A stretch of 64,000 nt of DNA from Planctomycetota bacterium (GTDB lineage Bacteria > Planctomycetota > Phycisphaerae > Sedimentisphaerales > Anaerohalosphaeraceae): positions 124,001 through 188,000 of the forward strand of contig JAKPDO010000028.1 of the NCBI GenBank assembly GCA_029552545.1, written 5' to 3'. Shown here piece by piece: positions 1-9,915 of this stretch (position 1 is its first letter; every line of letters starts with the position of its first letter). Both the position numbers and the translations under genes were made by a program. Under the pieces are notes generated by a model. The model saw nothing but the letters and a program-made list of their open reading frames with translations, had not been told where the DNA came from and ran no database searches.

Positions 1-3000
1 CTGACGATTCTGGGGATTTGGGTTGTTTATCCTCCGCAGGAACGGCTGAAACTGGGACTGGATCTTGCCGGCGGCACCAGTTTGATCTATGAGATTGACA
101 CAACGGGGCTTTCTCCTCAGGAACGCAAGGGACTGGCGGAAAGCATGATTCCCATCCTGATGAAGCGAATTGACCCCAGCCATATGGCCAATCTCGTGAT
201 GCGTCCGCAGGAGGACACCCGCATTGAGATTCAGCTGCCGGTGTCCAGCCCGGAAACCCGACGCAAACGGCAGGCCTTTCAGGAAGCGTTGCAGGACCTT
301 GAACGGCAGAATCTGAACCTGCTCCAGGTCAAAAAGATGCTTTCTCTGCCGAAAGAGGAACGGCAGGCACGTCTGGAATCTCTGGCACAAAATAATCCGC
401 AGCGGCTGGCTGTCTTAACCGCTTTGGCGGAAACATATGACCTGCGGACCGCCAAGCAGAATGAACGGGATCAGACCTGGGCACAGATGGAAGCCCTGCT
501 GAAACCGCTCCAGGAACAGGGGTTGGATACCGATTCGATTCGTTCCAATATCCCCCTCTGGTATGAACAGCCCGAGGAACGCCGGACTCAGGCGATGCAG
601 GGATTTGTCAAATGGCTCAAACCCGCAGAACCCGCCCAGGACCAATTGACCCCCGAACAGACGGCGTTGCTGGATGTTCTCAAACAGTATCTGGCTCTTT
701 ACGGACGCTGGGCGGAGGCCGTCAATGAACTGACCCGTCCTGAGGATGGGGCCAATGCTCGCTGGAACAAGGCGGTAGCGGACCTGAATCGGCTGAACCT
801 GAATCTTCAGCAGCTGCAGGATATTCTTGAGCTGCCGGCCAATTCAGCACGCCGCCGCGAGGCACTGGACGAACTGAAAAAGCAGTTTCCGGACCGACAG
901 GAAAAAATTGCCCAGATTGAGACGCTTTATGAGGATTACCGCAAGGTAGCCGGTCTGCTGGATGATCCGGAAGACCTCAAGCGAATGCTCAAGGGCTCCG
1001 GTGTGCTGGAGTTTCGAATTCTGCCGACACCGGATGACGGCCGAACCAATATGGACGAAATACGCGGCTATCTGGAAGCCCTTCGGTTAAAGGGACCGCG
1101 ACAGGCATCGGATGCCAAGTATGTATGGGTGGAAATTGAAGACCCCGCCAATTGGCCGGATGGACTGGGCATTGTCGGTACATTCGGGGATAAAAAATAC
1201 GTCCTGGCGAGCAATCAGCCGAAGGAGTGTATGCTTCACTCCCCGGACAAGAAGTGGAAACTGCGTCGTGCCTATCCGACTCGCGATGACAAAGGACTGC
1301 GTGCGATCGGTTTTACCTTTAACCAGACGGCCGCCAATCTGTTTTTCAATCTGACACAGGATAATCTTAAGCGGCCGTTGTGCATTATCCTTGACGACCG
1401 AGCCCTGTCGGCTCCGACCATTCGCGCCGCTATCAGCACCTCCGGAATTATCGAAGGGAAATTCAGTCCCACAGAACAGACGGATTTGGTCAATAAACTG
1501 AATGCCGGCTCATTCCGGGCCAAATTGTCGGAAGTGCCGATTTCCGAGAAGACCATCGGTCCCCTGCTGGGAGCGGATAATCTCCGACAGGGGCTGCGTG
1601 CAGGGTATATCGGTCTGATTGCCGTGGCCGGCTTTATGTTCTTTTACTATCTGCTGGCGGGTGCAATCGCAGACATCGCCCTGCTGCTCAACCTGCTGTT
1701 TGTGCTGGCGATGATGGCGGCTTTCAATGCCACCTTTACTCTGCCGGGCATTGCCGGCTTGATCCTGACAATCGGCATGAGTGTGGATGCGAATGTGCTG
1801 ATTTTTGAGCGAATCCGGGAGGAGCAAAAGCGGGGTTCGACTCTCCGTGCGGCGATTGCCAATGGGTATGGTCGGGCTTTTCGGACGATTTTTGACGCCA
1901 ACCTGACCACATTCGGTGTTGCGTTTATTCTGCTGATGGTGGCCTCGGAGGAAATCAAGGGATTTGCCATTGTTTTGATGCTCGGCATCATTTCAAGCAT
2001 GTTTACGGGGTTGTTTGTCACCCGGGTCATTTTTGATTTCCTTATCAGCCGGCGGATTCTCAATCAGCCGCTGAAAATGTTTGCAATTCTTCAAAACGCC
2101 CGCGTAAACTGGACGGGAATGCGGCCGCTGTTTTTGGTGATTTCCGGCTCTCTGATGATTGGCGGTCTGGCTGTTTTCTTTATGCGGGACGAGACGACAA
2201 ACAGCAAATATGACATTGAGTTTACCGGCGGTACCAGTGCCCAAATCGATTTAAAGCCGGGAACGGCTTATACCCGAAAGATTGTGGAAGACAAGTTCCG
2301 CCAATACGCCGAATCCATCGGAAATCGCGCTTTGGCGGCCGCCAAGGTTTACAGCATCGGAGACAGCGGTCTGCAGTATGAAATTACCACGACGGAAACC
2401 AACCGGTGCCGGGCTCAGATTGTTTTCAGCGAGGCCGGTCAAACGGTTCAGAGTGTTCTGGATGCCGTCCGGGCGGCTGCACGAAAACTGGATCAGACGC
2501 TTCCCGCCCTGGAAGTGAAATCTCTGGATGAGAAACGCTTCCAAATTACAACGCGGCGATTGAATCTTTCTCTCATTCAGGAGGTTCTCCAGGAGGCCTT
2601 CGGGGACAAAATGACTATTGCGGAGCTGAAAATCGATGAAATCGTCAGCGATGCGATTCGAGCCGCTTTTAAAGATCTTCTGGCGGTTAAAGAAGACCTC
2701 AAGCCGCAAATCGTCTGGGCTCGGGAAGTGCCGGTGGGCACTCCGGAATTGGCGGACTTTGCCGGGGGAGTCCAGATTTTGGTCAAATTAGGGGTGCCCT
2801 CTACCGCAGGGGAAGTTCGCACCCGCCTGCAGGATTTGAAATTCAAACGGGATACGGAAAATCTGCAATGGTATTCGTTCCAGATTTTCCAGCCCAATCT
2901 GAATGAATTGCCCGACAGTCAGCCGATAGAGGAATTCCTGTATGTGAGCATGCACCCGGAAGCGGCCTTTCGGACGCTGACGGAGGAAGAACGCACCCAA

Positions 3001-3639
3001 TACACAAACAATGAGACAACACGGATTACGCAGGCCCTTTCGATGGAGACCTCTCTGTCGCGTGTCACACAAATCGATCCGTCAATCGGTTCGGAGGCAA
3101 AGGTGCGGGCGCTGCTGGCCATTGTCCTGTCGCTGGCGGCAATTGTGCTGTATATCGGCTTCCGGTTCGGCAGTGTCCGTTACGGCATGGCGGCTATCAT
3201 CGCCCTTGTGCATGACGTCTGCATTACGCTGGGATTGGTTACGGCCTGTACCTATGTTGCCGGCACGCCGTTGGGGCAGGCACTGGGGATTTTGGACTTC
3301 AAAATCAATCTGGAAATGATTGCCGCATTTCTGACAATCATCGGGTATTCGCTGAACGATACCATTGTGGTATTCGATCGAATTCGTGAAAACCGCGGCA
3401 AGACGATGATGCTGACACCCCGATTGATTAATGACAGCATCAATCAGACGCTCTCCAGAACCATCCTGACCTCTTTCACCACGTTCCTGGTCCTCTTCGT
3501 TATGTATGTTTGGGGAGGAACAGGAATGAGAGGATTCAGTTTCGCAATGCTGGTGGGTATTGTTGTCGGGACATACTCCTCTATAGCCATTGCCGCTCCC
3601 ATTCTTCTGTTGGGCAAGAAAAGCGAGGACAAGACCTGA
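1..3639 (+). CDS. secDF: SecD-SecF fusion protein translocase subunit (5' truncated by window edge)
   Basis: Frame is open from base 1 (LTILGIWVVYPPQERLKLGLDLAGGTSLIYE...). SecD core: GIAGLILTIGMSVDANVLIFERIREE. SecF core: YDIEFTGGTSAQID, FLTIIGYSLNDTIVVFDRIREN. Confidence 0.95.
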   Translation: MTILGIWVVYPPQERLKLGLDLAGGTSLIYEIDTTGLSPQERKGLAESMIPILMKRIDPSHMANLVMRPQEDTRIEIQLPVSSPETRRKRQAFQEALQDLERQNLNLLQVKKMLSLPKEERQARLESLAQNNPQRLAVLTALAETYDLRTAKQNERDQTWAQMEALLKPLQEQGLDTDSIRSNIPLWYEQPEERRTQAMQGFVKWLKPAEPAQDQLTPEQTALLDVLKQYLALYGRWAEAVNELTRPEDGANARWNKAVADLNRLNLNLQQLQDILELPANSARRREALDELKKQFPDRQEKIAQIETLYEDYRKVAGLLDDPEDLKRMLKGSGVLEFRILPTPDDGRTNMDEIRGYLEALRLKGPRQASDAKYVWVEIEDPANWPDGLGIVGTFGDKKYVLASNQPKECMLHSPDKKWKLRRAYPTRDDKGLRAIGFTFNQTAANLFFNLTQDNLKRPLCIILDDRALSAPTIRAAISTSGIIEGKFSPTEQTDLVNKLNAGSFRAKLSEVPISEKTIGPLLGADNLRQGLRAGYIGLIAVAGFMFFYYLLAGAIADIALLLNLLFVLAMMAAFNATFTLPGIAGLILTIGMSVDANVLIFERIREEQKRGSTLRAAIANGYGRAFRTIFDANLTTFGVAFILLMVASEEIKGFAIVLMLGIISSMFTGLFVTRVIFDFLISRRILNQPLKMFAILQNARVNWTGMRPLFLVISGSLMIGGLAVFFMRDETTNSKYDIEFTGGTSAQIDLKPGTAYTRKIVEDKFRQYAESIGNRALAAAKVYSIGDSGLQYEITTTETNRCRAQIVFSEAGQTVQSVLDAVRAAARKLDQTLPALEVKSLDEKRFQITTRRLNLSLIQEVLQEAFGDKMTIAELKIDEIVSDAIRAAFKDLLAVKEDLKPQIVWAREVPVGTPELADFAGGVQILVKLGVPSTAGEVRTRLQDLKFKRDTENLQWYSFQIFQPNLNELPDSQPIEEFLYVSMHPEAAFRTLTEEERTQYTNNETTRITQALSMETSLSRVTQIDPSIGSEAKVRALLAIVLSLAAIVLYIGFRFGSVRYGMAAIIALVHDVCITLGLVTACTYVAGTPLGQALGILDFKINLEMIAAFLTIIGYSLNDTIVVFDRIRENRGKTMMLTPRLINDSINQTLSRTILTSFTTFLVLFVMYVWGGTGMRGFSFAMLVGIVVGTYSSIAIAAPILLLGKKSEDKT

Positions 3640-3665
3640 TATACAGTACGTTTGACTGACAAACC

Positions 3666-3704
3666 AAGCAGGCCGCCGGTTTTTCTGAGCGGCCTGCTTT
3701 TTTT
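3666..3704. terminator. Bidirectional intrinsic terminator between convergent secDF and the TonB receptor gene
   Basis: AAGCAGGCCGC...GCGGCCTGCTT perfect 11-bp stem followed by a T-run; flanked by AAACCAA and TTGGTTT. Confidence 0.85.
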
Positions 3705-3711
3705 GTTGGTT

Positions 3712-6027
3712 TCAGAATCGGAGCTGATAGCGAACCCCTACCATCGTCGGCTCTTCAATCCAGGCGCTTTTGTCCGGATAGGGCTTTTTGTAGCCGGAAG
3801 AATAGGAATAGCGTTTGTTGTCTCCGAGCACGGGGATATTCTGGACGTAGAAGGTCAATTCGGCCGCCTTGCTGATGTGATAGGTGAGCGACAGGTTGGC
3901 CGTAATTTCCATATCGTAGGCATCGTGTTTTTTGACATCGCGAATTCTTGCCGCTGTCCCGCCGGCTTCTGCAAGAGCATCCAGCCCGTCCCGGCAGCCC
4001 TCAAAACCCCAGAAAGTTTTCAAATCCCCATGGAGGGTTAGTTTGCCGTCAAAAAACCGGATATTGCTGAACAGTTTCGTGGCATGGTTGGACCAGTTAT
4101 TCAAATCATTCCCCTTCGAAGTAATAATGACACCGGAGCCCGCATTCACATAATAATCGGAATAACTGATACCGGAAGCCTCCATCCCCTTGTCGAGCTG
4201 CCAATCCAGCTGTTTGACAAACGAATGATTGACGCCGAGATTCCAGTTTTCCTTTTTGTACTGGGCTTCGAGTTCAATACCGGCGGTTCGCAATGTTCCG
4301 ATGGGTGCGCTGCGGCGGGCTGTCCAGTCCCAGGCAATCACTGCATTTTTGTTTAGGAATGTCGAGGCCTGATAAAACAGATTTTTCCCGCTCTTGCCGG
4401 AATAAATCAATTCGAATGTGTCCAGTTTTTCCGGTTTGTTGGATGTGCCGATTTCGTGGCTCATATACAATTCTTCCTGGGTATTCATCCGAACAGACCG
4501 CTGAGCAATAAACTTAAGATATTCGTCTTCTTTCAGTTCATAAATCCAGGCAAATCGGGGAGAGAACATATAATCCGTATAACTGTGCCTATCCAGTCGG
4601 GCCGACCACAGGGTGCTCATTCGGGAACTGTGTTTCAGGTTGACTTCTCCCAGAAAGGCATAGGTGCCGGTTTCCCACCCTTCCCCGACGGGGAAATAGC
4701 GGTCGCTGTCTTCATTTACCTGACCCGTCCCGGCCGTGCTGGTGCCGTACGCCTCCGAAGTAGGCCCGCTGATGATGCCTGTCGCCAGTCGAAGTCCGTC
4801 ATCTTTATCCTTCCCCCAGGCAGGACGGATTAAGTCATAGCTGTACTCAAACCCTATCGCCGCTTTCAGCCAGTCCTTGTCCGGTTCGTAGTTCAGCATA
4901 AACCGTGCAAAGTATTCCCATTCAGACCAAATCCAGCCGATGTTCTGCAGGTTGTCTTTATCGTTATCGAGCTTGGAATCCCACTTCTCAATATTATGAA
5001 CATCGATGGAACTTAAACCGAAAGTGCTCTTTAAATTCAACTCATCGGTCAGCGGAGCCAGGTTCTCGAGGGCAAGCTGAAAATAACGATAGCGGGTTTG
5101 ACGGAAATCCTTGTATTGTCCGTCGAACTCATATTTGACCCCGGACCCCTGGGCTAACTCCGAGGAGGTGTTGGTATAGCGTGCCCAGAACCGCCAATTC
5201 TCCCAGAAATTGAAATCCACATGGGCTTTAATTTGGGGTTCATTGAAGAAATCCGTCATATACGTAAACGGCGGACGAGGCCGGTAGGGAGAAGTAGGAT
5301 ACCCCTTTACATAACCGCTTCGAGTCGCATTTTCAACGCCGAACAGGTCCGGGTTAATTCCCGCCGTATCCACGACACTCAGGTATGTATAAAGAGAGGT
5401 TTTCTCGCCCTGATACCCGTAACTGACGGAGTTGCCGATGCTGTCATATTTATCCCAGAACTTCCCGGCCAGCTGCAGTCCCGGATAGTCTTTGGCTTTT
5501 TTCGTGGTGATATTGATGACACCGCCGATGGCTCCCGGTCCGTAGGTCACGGAACCGGGTCCGCGGATAATTTCCACCCGTTCGATATCGCCCAGATCCC
5601 AGTTGAGCAGCTCCAGCCGTGCCCCGTAATGGGCCTTGATATTGACATTGATTCCGTTGACATTCACAAGGAACTTGTAGGGCCGATCGGCGATGATGCC
5701 GCGGATGCCGGGCACGGGACCGACGCTGTGGTTCATATACAGAGCGCCGGGCACATAGATTTCAATCAAATCGAGCAGGTTTCGGGCCGGCGTGCGAGCA
5801 ATATCTTCCGCCGTAATAACTGTAATGCTTGCAGGCACCTTGAATGGGTCTTTTTCTGTAATGGAACCGGGAACATAGACTTCGATGTTCATCAATTCAT
5901 CCAGCGACATTTCAAAAAGGTCGTTTTCGGATGGATTTTGAGCGAAGAGAACTACAGCAAAAAGGCAGAAGAAGCCCACGCAAAGCACCGGGAAGAAACC
6001 AAAAAACTTTGTGTCTCGTTTTCGCAT
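3712..6027 (-). CDS. TonB-dependent outer-membrane receptor
   Basis: Plug domain VPASITVITAEDIARTPARNLLDLIEIYVPG..., RVEIIRGPGSVTYGPGAIGGVINITTKK; beta-barrel ending in aromatic ...VGVRYQLRF. ORF extends to 6153; the 6027 ATG precedes a plausible signal peptide. Confidence 0.9.
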   Translation of the reverse strand: MRKRDTKFFGFFPVLCVGFFCLFAVVLFAQNPSENDLFEMSLDELMNIEVYVPGSITEKDPFKVPASITVITAEDIARTPARNLLDLIEIYVPGALYMNHSVGPVPGIRGIIADRPYKFLVNVNGINVNIKAHYGARLELLNWDLGDIERVEIIRGPGSVTYGPGAIGGVINITTKKAKDYPGLQLAGKFWDKYDSIGNSVSYGYQGEKTSLYTYLSVVDTAGINPDLFGVENATRSGYVKGYPTSPYRPRPPFTYMTDFFNEPQIKAHVDFNFWENWRFWARYTNTSSELAQGSGVKYEFDGQYKDFRQTRYRYFQLALENLAPLTDELNLKSTFGLSSIDVHNIEKWDSKLDNDKDNLQNIGWIWSEWEYFARFMLNYEPDKDWLKAAIGFEYSYDLIRPAWGKDKDDGLRLATGIISGPTSEAYGTSTAGTGQVNEDSDRYFPVGEGWETGTYAFLGEVNLKHSSRMSTLWSARLDRHSYTDYMFSPRFAWIYELKEDEYLKFIAQRSVRMNTQEELYMSHEIGTSNKPEKLDTFELIYSGKSGKNLFYQASTFLNKNAVIAWDWTARRSAPIGTLRTAGIELEAQYKKENWNLGVNHSFVKQLDWQLDKGMEASGISYSDYYVNAGSGVIITSKGNDLNNWSNHATKLFSNIRFFDGKLTLHGDLKTFWGFEGCRDGLDALAEAGGTAARIRDVKKHDAYDMEITANLSLTYHISKAAELTFYVQNIPVLGDNKRYSYSSGYKKPYPDKSAWIEEPTMVGVRYQLRF

Positions 6028-6272
6028 CGGCTGACACCTCATTTTTTTTACTAACCGATTTAGCGACGGGTCTTTACGAATTTTGTATCGGCTCAGCAAA
6101 AGACCGGCTTTGTTTAGACAAAAAACCTGCTGCAGAATGAATTGGTACCGCAAGCTTGGTTCGATAATAACTCAGAAAGCGGCAAATATTTGCGGACTTA
6201 GGTATACGATGCTTTCTTTTAGACAGGATTTGTCTTTATAAAAGAAATGAAAAAAGGACGTTTCATCGGGAC

Positions 6273-8147
6273 TTAATTGCAGACGGCAATCTCAGGGGAC
6301 GGCCCGCTGACTTTGAAATAATCGATGTTGGCGCAGCCGCCGCTGGTGAGGGCTTCCAGTCGAATCTCTTTTGGGCCTGCTGTTAAGGAAAGCTCTATCG
6401 ATACGGTGGTATAGTTTTCCCATGCCCCAGTTGCCGGAAAATCGATGCCTGCCGATGCCTCAATTCCGTTAATCAGCAGACGGGCAGGTCGGGCGGTTGA
6501 ACCGTTGGCAAACCGCCAGGTAAATGTGTAGGTTCCCGATTCGGAGAGGGAAATCTTCCAGTTGATGCCGCTTCCTGCCGCATTTGTTGTATCACAATAT
6601 CCATAGCCGGTATAGCCCGGATGCTCTTCGGTATCCACAATGCCGTTTACAACACACAAACCGGCAATTGTCAGGGTCGGGTTTTCCTGAATGATGATGC
6701 TGTCTGAAGCGTCGTCAGGGACGGCGCATGCTTGGGCCGAATAGACGGATTCATTGTGATTGTTGTCCACGGCCGACACGACATAATAATACATCATACC
6801 GTTTACAACAGTCTCGTCCGTATATTCAGAAGCGGACAAAGGAGCCGCATTCAGTTTTACGTATCCTGTGTCCCAGGATGTCGAACGATAAATGTTGTAG
6901 CCCGCCAGGTCTTGTTCGGAATTGTCATCCCACTGCAGGTAGACTTGAGCATTCCGGCCCGTGGCCCGCAAATTCGCCGGAGCGGCCGGCGGGGTTGTGT
7001 CCGGAGGGATATAAAGCCAGTTGCTCACAAACAGAGCCAGTTCCTCCAAATCGATAACGCCGTTTGGATAGTAGTCTGCGTTTTCGATTCCGCTGACGGC
7101 CTTCCAAAACCCTGCAAAGACGGCAAAATCCTTGTGATCAACAAGCCCATTTAAGTCAAAATCCCCATACATCCCGAACATCCAGTGCGGCGGATAGCCG
7201 TCTTTGCCGTCTGCACCGGCACCCCACTGCACAATCGCCGGAACCATCGAAGCGGCATCCAGATTATAAGCATACGGCGGCGTAAACACGCTGTCCGTGC
7301 CCGGATGCACTGTGCCGGTGCAGTTGTCCAGAATATTTCCCGAAGCAGCGATTCTGCCTTTGACCGTATTGTCATATTCGATATTGTAATACGGATTGTT
7401 CACTTCTTTAAAGTAGTTGTTTTCAATGAGACATTCGGAATACAGCCTCGCCCAAACGCCGTAAATGGTTTGAACGCCGGTGCAGTGATAATAATTGTTA
7501 TATAAGTGCACCTTTCCAAATCGAACCGATGGGATTCGCTGCTTGCACATCGCACCGAACCAGTTGTGATGGTACGTGATGCGAAGCTTGCCGTAGTCAT
7601 CGGTTGCGCTGTCGCTGCTGCCGACCAGACTGACGCGCTGTTCATTCATCGGCTGGGTGAAATAAAACTTGCACCAGGATACGGTGATGTTGTCGGAACG
7701 CCGCGTGATATCCACCAGACCATCGTAGCAGTCATAGATGGTGCATTTGGTAATAAAGACGTTTGTGATGTCTTCCTTGACGGCGATTCCGTTGCCCTCA
7801 CCATAGCCCTGCGGACAGCGTATTGTCAGTCGCCGAATAATGACGTTTGAACTGCCGTTTTTGAAGCCGAGCATTCCGATAATCGTGGGATTTGTCCTTG
7901 TGCCTTCGATGGTTTTGTTTGATTGGATACTGATTTTGCCGCCGATGGAAGCCAGGTCCAATGTGCCCGAGACCTGAATAATATAGGGGGTATTGACCGT
8001 TTCCGCATAGGTCTTCAGCTCTGCAGGGGTGGATACGACAACAGTGGTCCCACCCGCCCCGCCGGTTGTATTCTGACCAAATCCATCTGCTCCGCGAGAA
8101 GCAGCCCCGGACACAATTATCAGAAAAACAAGCACTATCTTTTTCAT
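6273..8147 (-). CDS. Secreted pectate lyase (PL1-like) with dockerin-like EF-hand pair, FnIII domain and C-terminal CBM-like domain
   Basis: Signal peptide MKKIVLVFLIIVSGAASRGADG; parallel beta-helix TITVSWCKF/ITYHHNWF/VHLYNNYY; GDFDLNGLVDHKDFAVFAGFW + DYYPNGVIDLEELALFVSNWL; FnIII PPAAPANLRATGRNAQVYLQWDDN. ORF extends to 8345; start may be off by about one base. Confidence 0.85.
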   Translation of the reverse strand: MKKIVLVFLIIVSGAASRGADGFGQNTTGGAGGTTVVVSTPAELKTYAETVNTPYIIQVSGTLDLASIGGKISIQSNKTIEGTRTNPTIIGMLGFKNGSSNVIIRRLTIRCPQGYGEGNGIAVKEDITNVFITKCTIYDCYDGLVDITRRSDNITVSWCKFYFTQPMNEQRVSLVGSSDSATDDYGKLRITYHHNWFGAMCKQRIPSVRFGKVHLYNNYYHCTGVQTIYGVWARLYSECLIENNYFKEVNNPYYNIEYDNTVKGRIAASGNILDNCTGTVHPGTDSVFTPPYAYNLDAASMVPAIVQWGAGADGKDGYPPHWMFGMYGDFDLNGLVDHKDFAVFAGFWKAVSGIENADYYPNGVIDLEELALFVSNWLYIPPDTTPPAAPANLRATGRNAQVYLQWDDNSEQDLAGYNIYRSTSWDTGYVKLNAAPLSASEYTDETVVNGMMYYYVVSAVDNNHNESVYSAQACAVPDDASDSIIIQENPTLTIAGLCVVNGIVDTEEHPGYTGYGYCDTTNAAGSGINWKISLSESGTYTFTWRFANGSTARPARLLINGIEASAGIDFPATGAWENYTTVSIELSLTAGPKEIRLEALTSGGCANIDYFKVSGPSPEIAVCN

Positions 8148-8333
8148 CGGGTTCCTTTCCTCACCAGCCGGTAAACCAGCCCCATTTGGGAACAATCTAT
8201 TAATATATTTTCGCTCTGTTTTAGCTGTTTCACAAGGCAATCTTGTGTCTAAAAAAAGAACATTTTGCGCAAAAAAAGGGGGCACGTCTGCTTTTACAGT
8301 CTTGAATTTATGGAAATTCTGAAAAATCCCTTC

Positions 8334-8361
8334 TTGCACCAGCACCGAATGTGCCTATAAT
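8334..8361 (+). promoter_or_regulatory. Sigma-70-like promoter of xylBA
   Basis: TTGCAC - 16 nt - TATAAT, immediately upstream of the palindrome and the xylB start. Confidence 0.65.
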
Positions 8362-8362
8362 G

Positions 8363-8388
8363 GCGTTCAGTAATCGATTACTGAACGC
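8363..8388. promoter_or_regulatory. Perfect 26-bp palindromic operator candidate (GCGTTCAGTAATCGATTACTGAACGC)
   Basis: Both 13-nt arms are exact reverse complements with a central CG; located 1 nt after the -10 box and 18 nt before xylB. Confidence 0.75.
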
Positions 8389-8406
8389 TGATATTGGGAG
8401 AAAGCA

Positions 8407-9891
8407 ATGTACCTTCTTGGTTACGATTCCGGCACCTCCTCCATTAAAGCCACCCTTTTGGACTCCCAGACAGGGAAAATTGCCGCTTCCGCCGCTGCAC
8501 CGAAAAAGGAAATGCCTATCGAAGCCCCTCAGGTCGGCTGGGCCCAGCAGAACCCGCATGACTGGTGGGTCAATCTGAAAGCGGCTACCTCAGAAGTTCT
8601 AAAAATATCCGGAGTTAATCCATCCGATATTAAAGCCGTTGGGATTACCTACCAGATGCACGGGCTTGTCTGTATTGACAAATCCGGGAATGTGATTCGT
8701 CCCGCGATTATCTGGTGCGACAGTCGGGCCGTCGAAATCGGCAATCAGGCTGCCAAAGACCTCGGGGCGGAGCGTTGCCTGCGTGAACTGCTGAACTGTC
8801 CGGGCAACTTTACGGCCAGCAAGTTAAAATGGGTTATGAAGAATGAACCCGACCATTACAAAAAAATCTGGAAAATCCTGCTTCCGGGCGACTGGCTGGC
8901 GCTGAAAATGACCGGACGGGCGGTCACGACGGCCTCCGGATTGTCGGAGATGATACTCTGGAACTTTCCGAAGGCTGCCCCGGCTGATTTTCTGATGGAT
9001 TATTACGGATTTGACCATTCCTTTCTTCCTGAATTAGTGCCGACGTTCGGCCTTCAGGGGGAATTGACAAAAGAGGCCGCCGCAGAGCTGGGACTGAAAG
9101 CCGGTACTCCTGTAACATATCGTGCGGGCGACCAGCCCAACAATGCCCTGTCGCTCAACGTGCTCGAACCGGGCCAGATTGCGGCTACGGCGGGCACCAG
9201 CGGGGTTGTGTACGGCATCAGCGACCGCCCTGCCTATGACCCGAAATCTCGTGTTAATATCTTTCTCCATGTGAACAATACCCCTCAGCAAGTTCGCAAC
9301 GGTGTTCTTTTGTGCATCAATGGGACGGGGATCCTGAACAGCTGGCTCAAACATACGGTTGCGGCCGGCAGAGATTACCCGGAAATGAATGCCCTGGCCG
9401 AGCAGGTCCCCATCGGCAGTGAAGGTCTGGTGATTCTCCCCTACGGCAACGGAGCGGAACGCACGCTGGAAAACCGCAACCTCGGGGCTTCGATCCATAA
9501 TTTGAATCTGAACCGCCATCATCTCGGTCATCTGCTGCGGGCCGGACAGGAAGGAATTGTTTTTGCTCTCCAGTACGGACTGGAAATTATGAAGGATATG
9601 GGCATCCGGATGGACACAGTCCGGGCCGGAAAGGCCAATATGTTCCTGAGCCCTGTTTTTGCCCAGACTTTTGCGACCCTGACCGGAGCCGTCGTCGAGT
9701 TGTACAATACAGACGGTTCGCAGGGAGCCGCCCGCGGCGCCGGTATCGGAGCCGGCATTTATAAAACGTTCGCCCATGCCTTTGAGACCCTGCAAAGGGT
9801 GGAAACCATCGAGCCCAAGCCGGCCCAGGCGGACCTGTGCCGTCAGGCCTATGCGGCATGGCTGAATATCCTGCACAAACAGCTCGGATAA
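8407..9891 (+). CDS. xylB: Xylulokinase (FGGY family)
   Basis: MYLLGYDSGTSSIKATLLD; GITYQMHGLVCIDKSG; AATAGTSGVVYG; followed by xylA. Confidence 0.92.
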   Translation: MYLLGYDSGTSSIKATLLDSQTGKIAASAAAPKKEMPIEAPQVGWAQQNPHDWWVNLKAATSEVLKISGVNPSDIKAVGITYQMHGLVCIDKSGNVIRPAIIWCDSRAVEIGNQAAKDLGAERCLRELLNCPGNFTASKLKWVMKNEPDHYKKIWKILLPGDWLALKMTGRAVTTASGLSEMILWNFPKAAPADFLMDYYGFDHSFLPELVPTFGLQGELTKEAAAELGLKAGTPVTYRAGDQPNNALSLNVLEPGQIAATAGTSGVVYGISDRPAYDPKSRVNIFLHVNNTPQQVRNGVLLCINGTGILNSWLKHTVAAGRDYPEMNALAEQVPIGSEGLVILPYGNGAERTLENRNLGASIHNLNLNRHHLGHLLRAGQEGIVFALQYGLEIMKDMGIRMDTVRAGKANMFLSPVFAQTFATLTGAVVELYNTDGSQGAARGAGIGAGIYKTFAHAFETLQRVETIEPKPAQADLCRQAYAAWLNILHKQLG

Positions 9892-9915
9892 CCTATAAAA
9901 AGAAAGGGGAAAACA

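Noticed and set aside
5221-6054. 277-aa plus-strand ORF opposite the TonB receptor plug
   Set aside because: Antisense shadow; no recognisable motif or good upstream signals.
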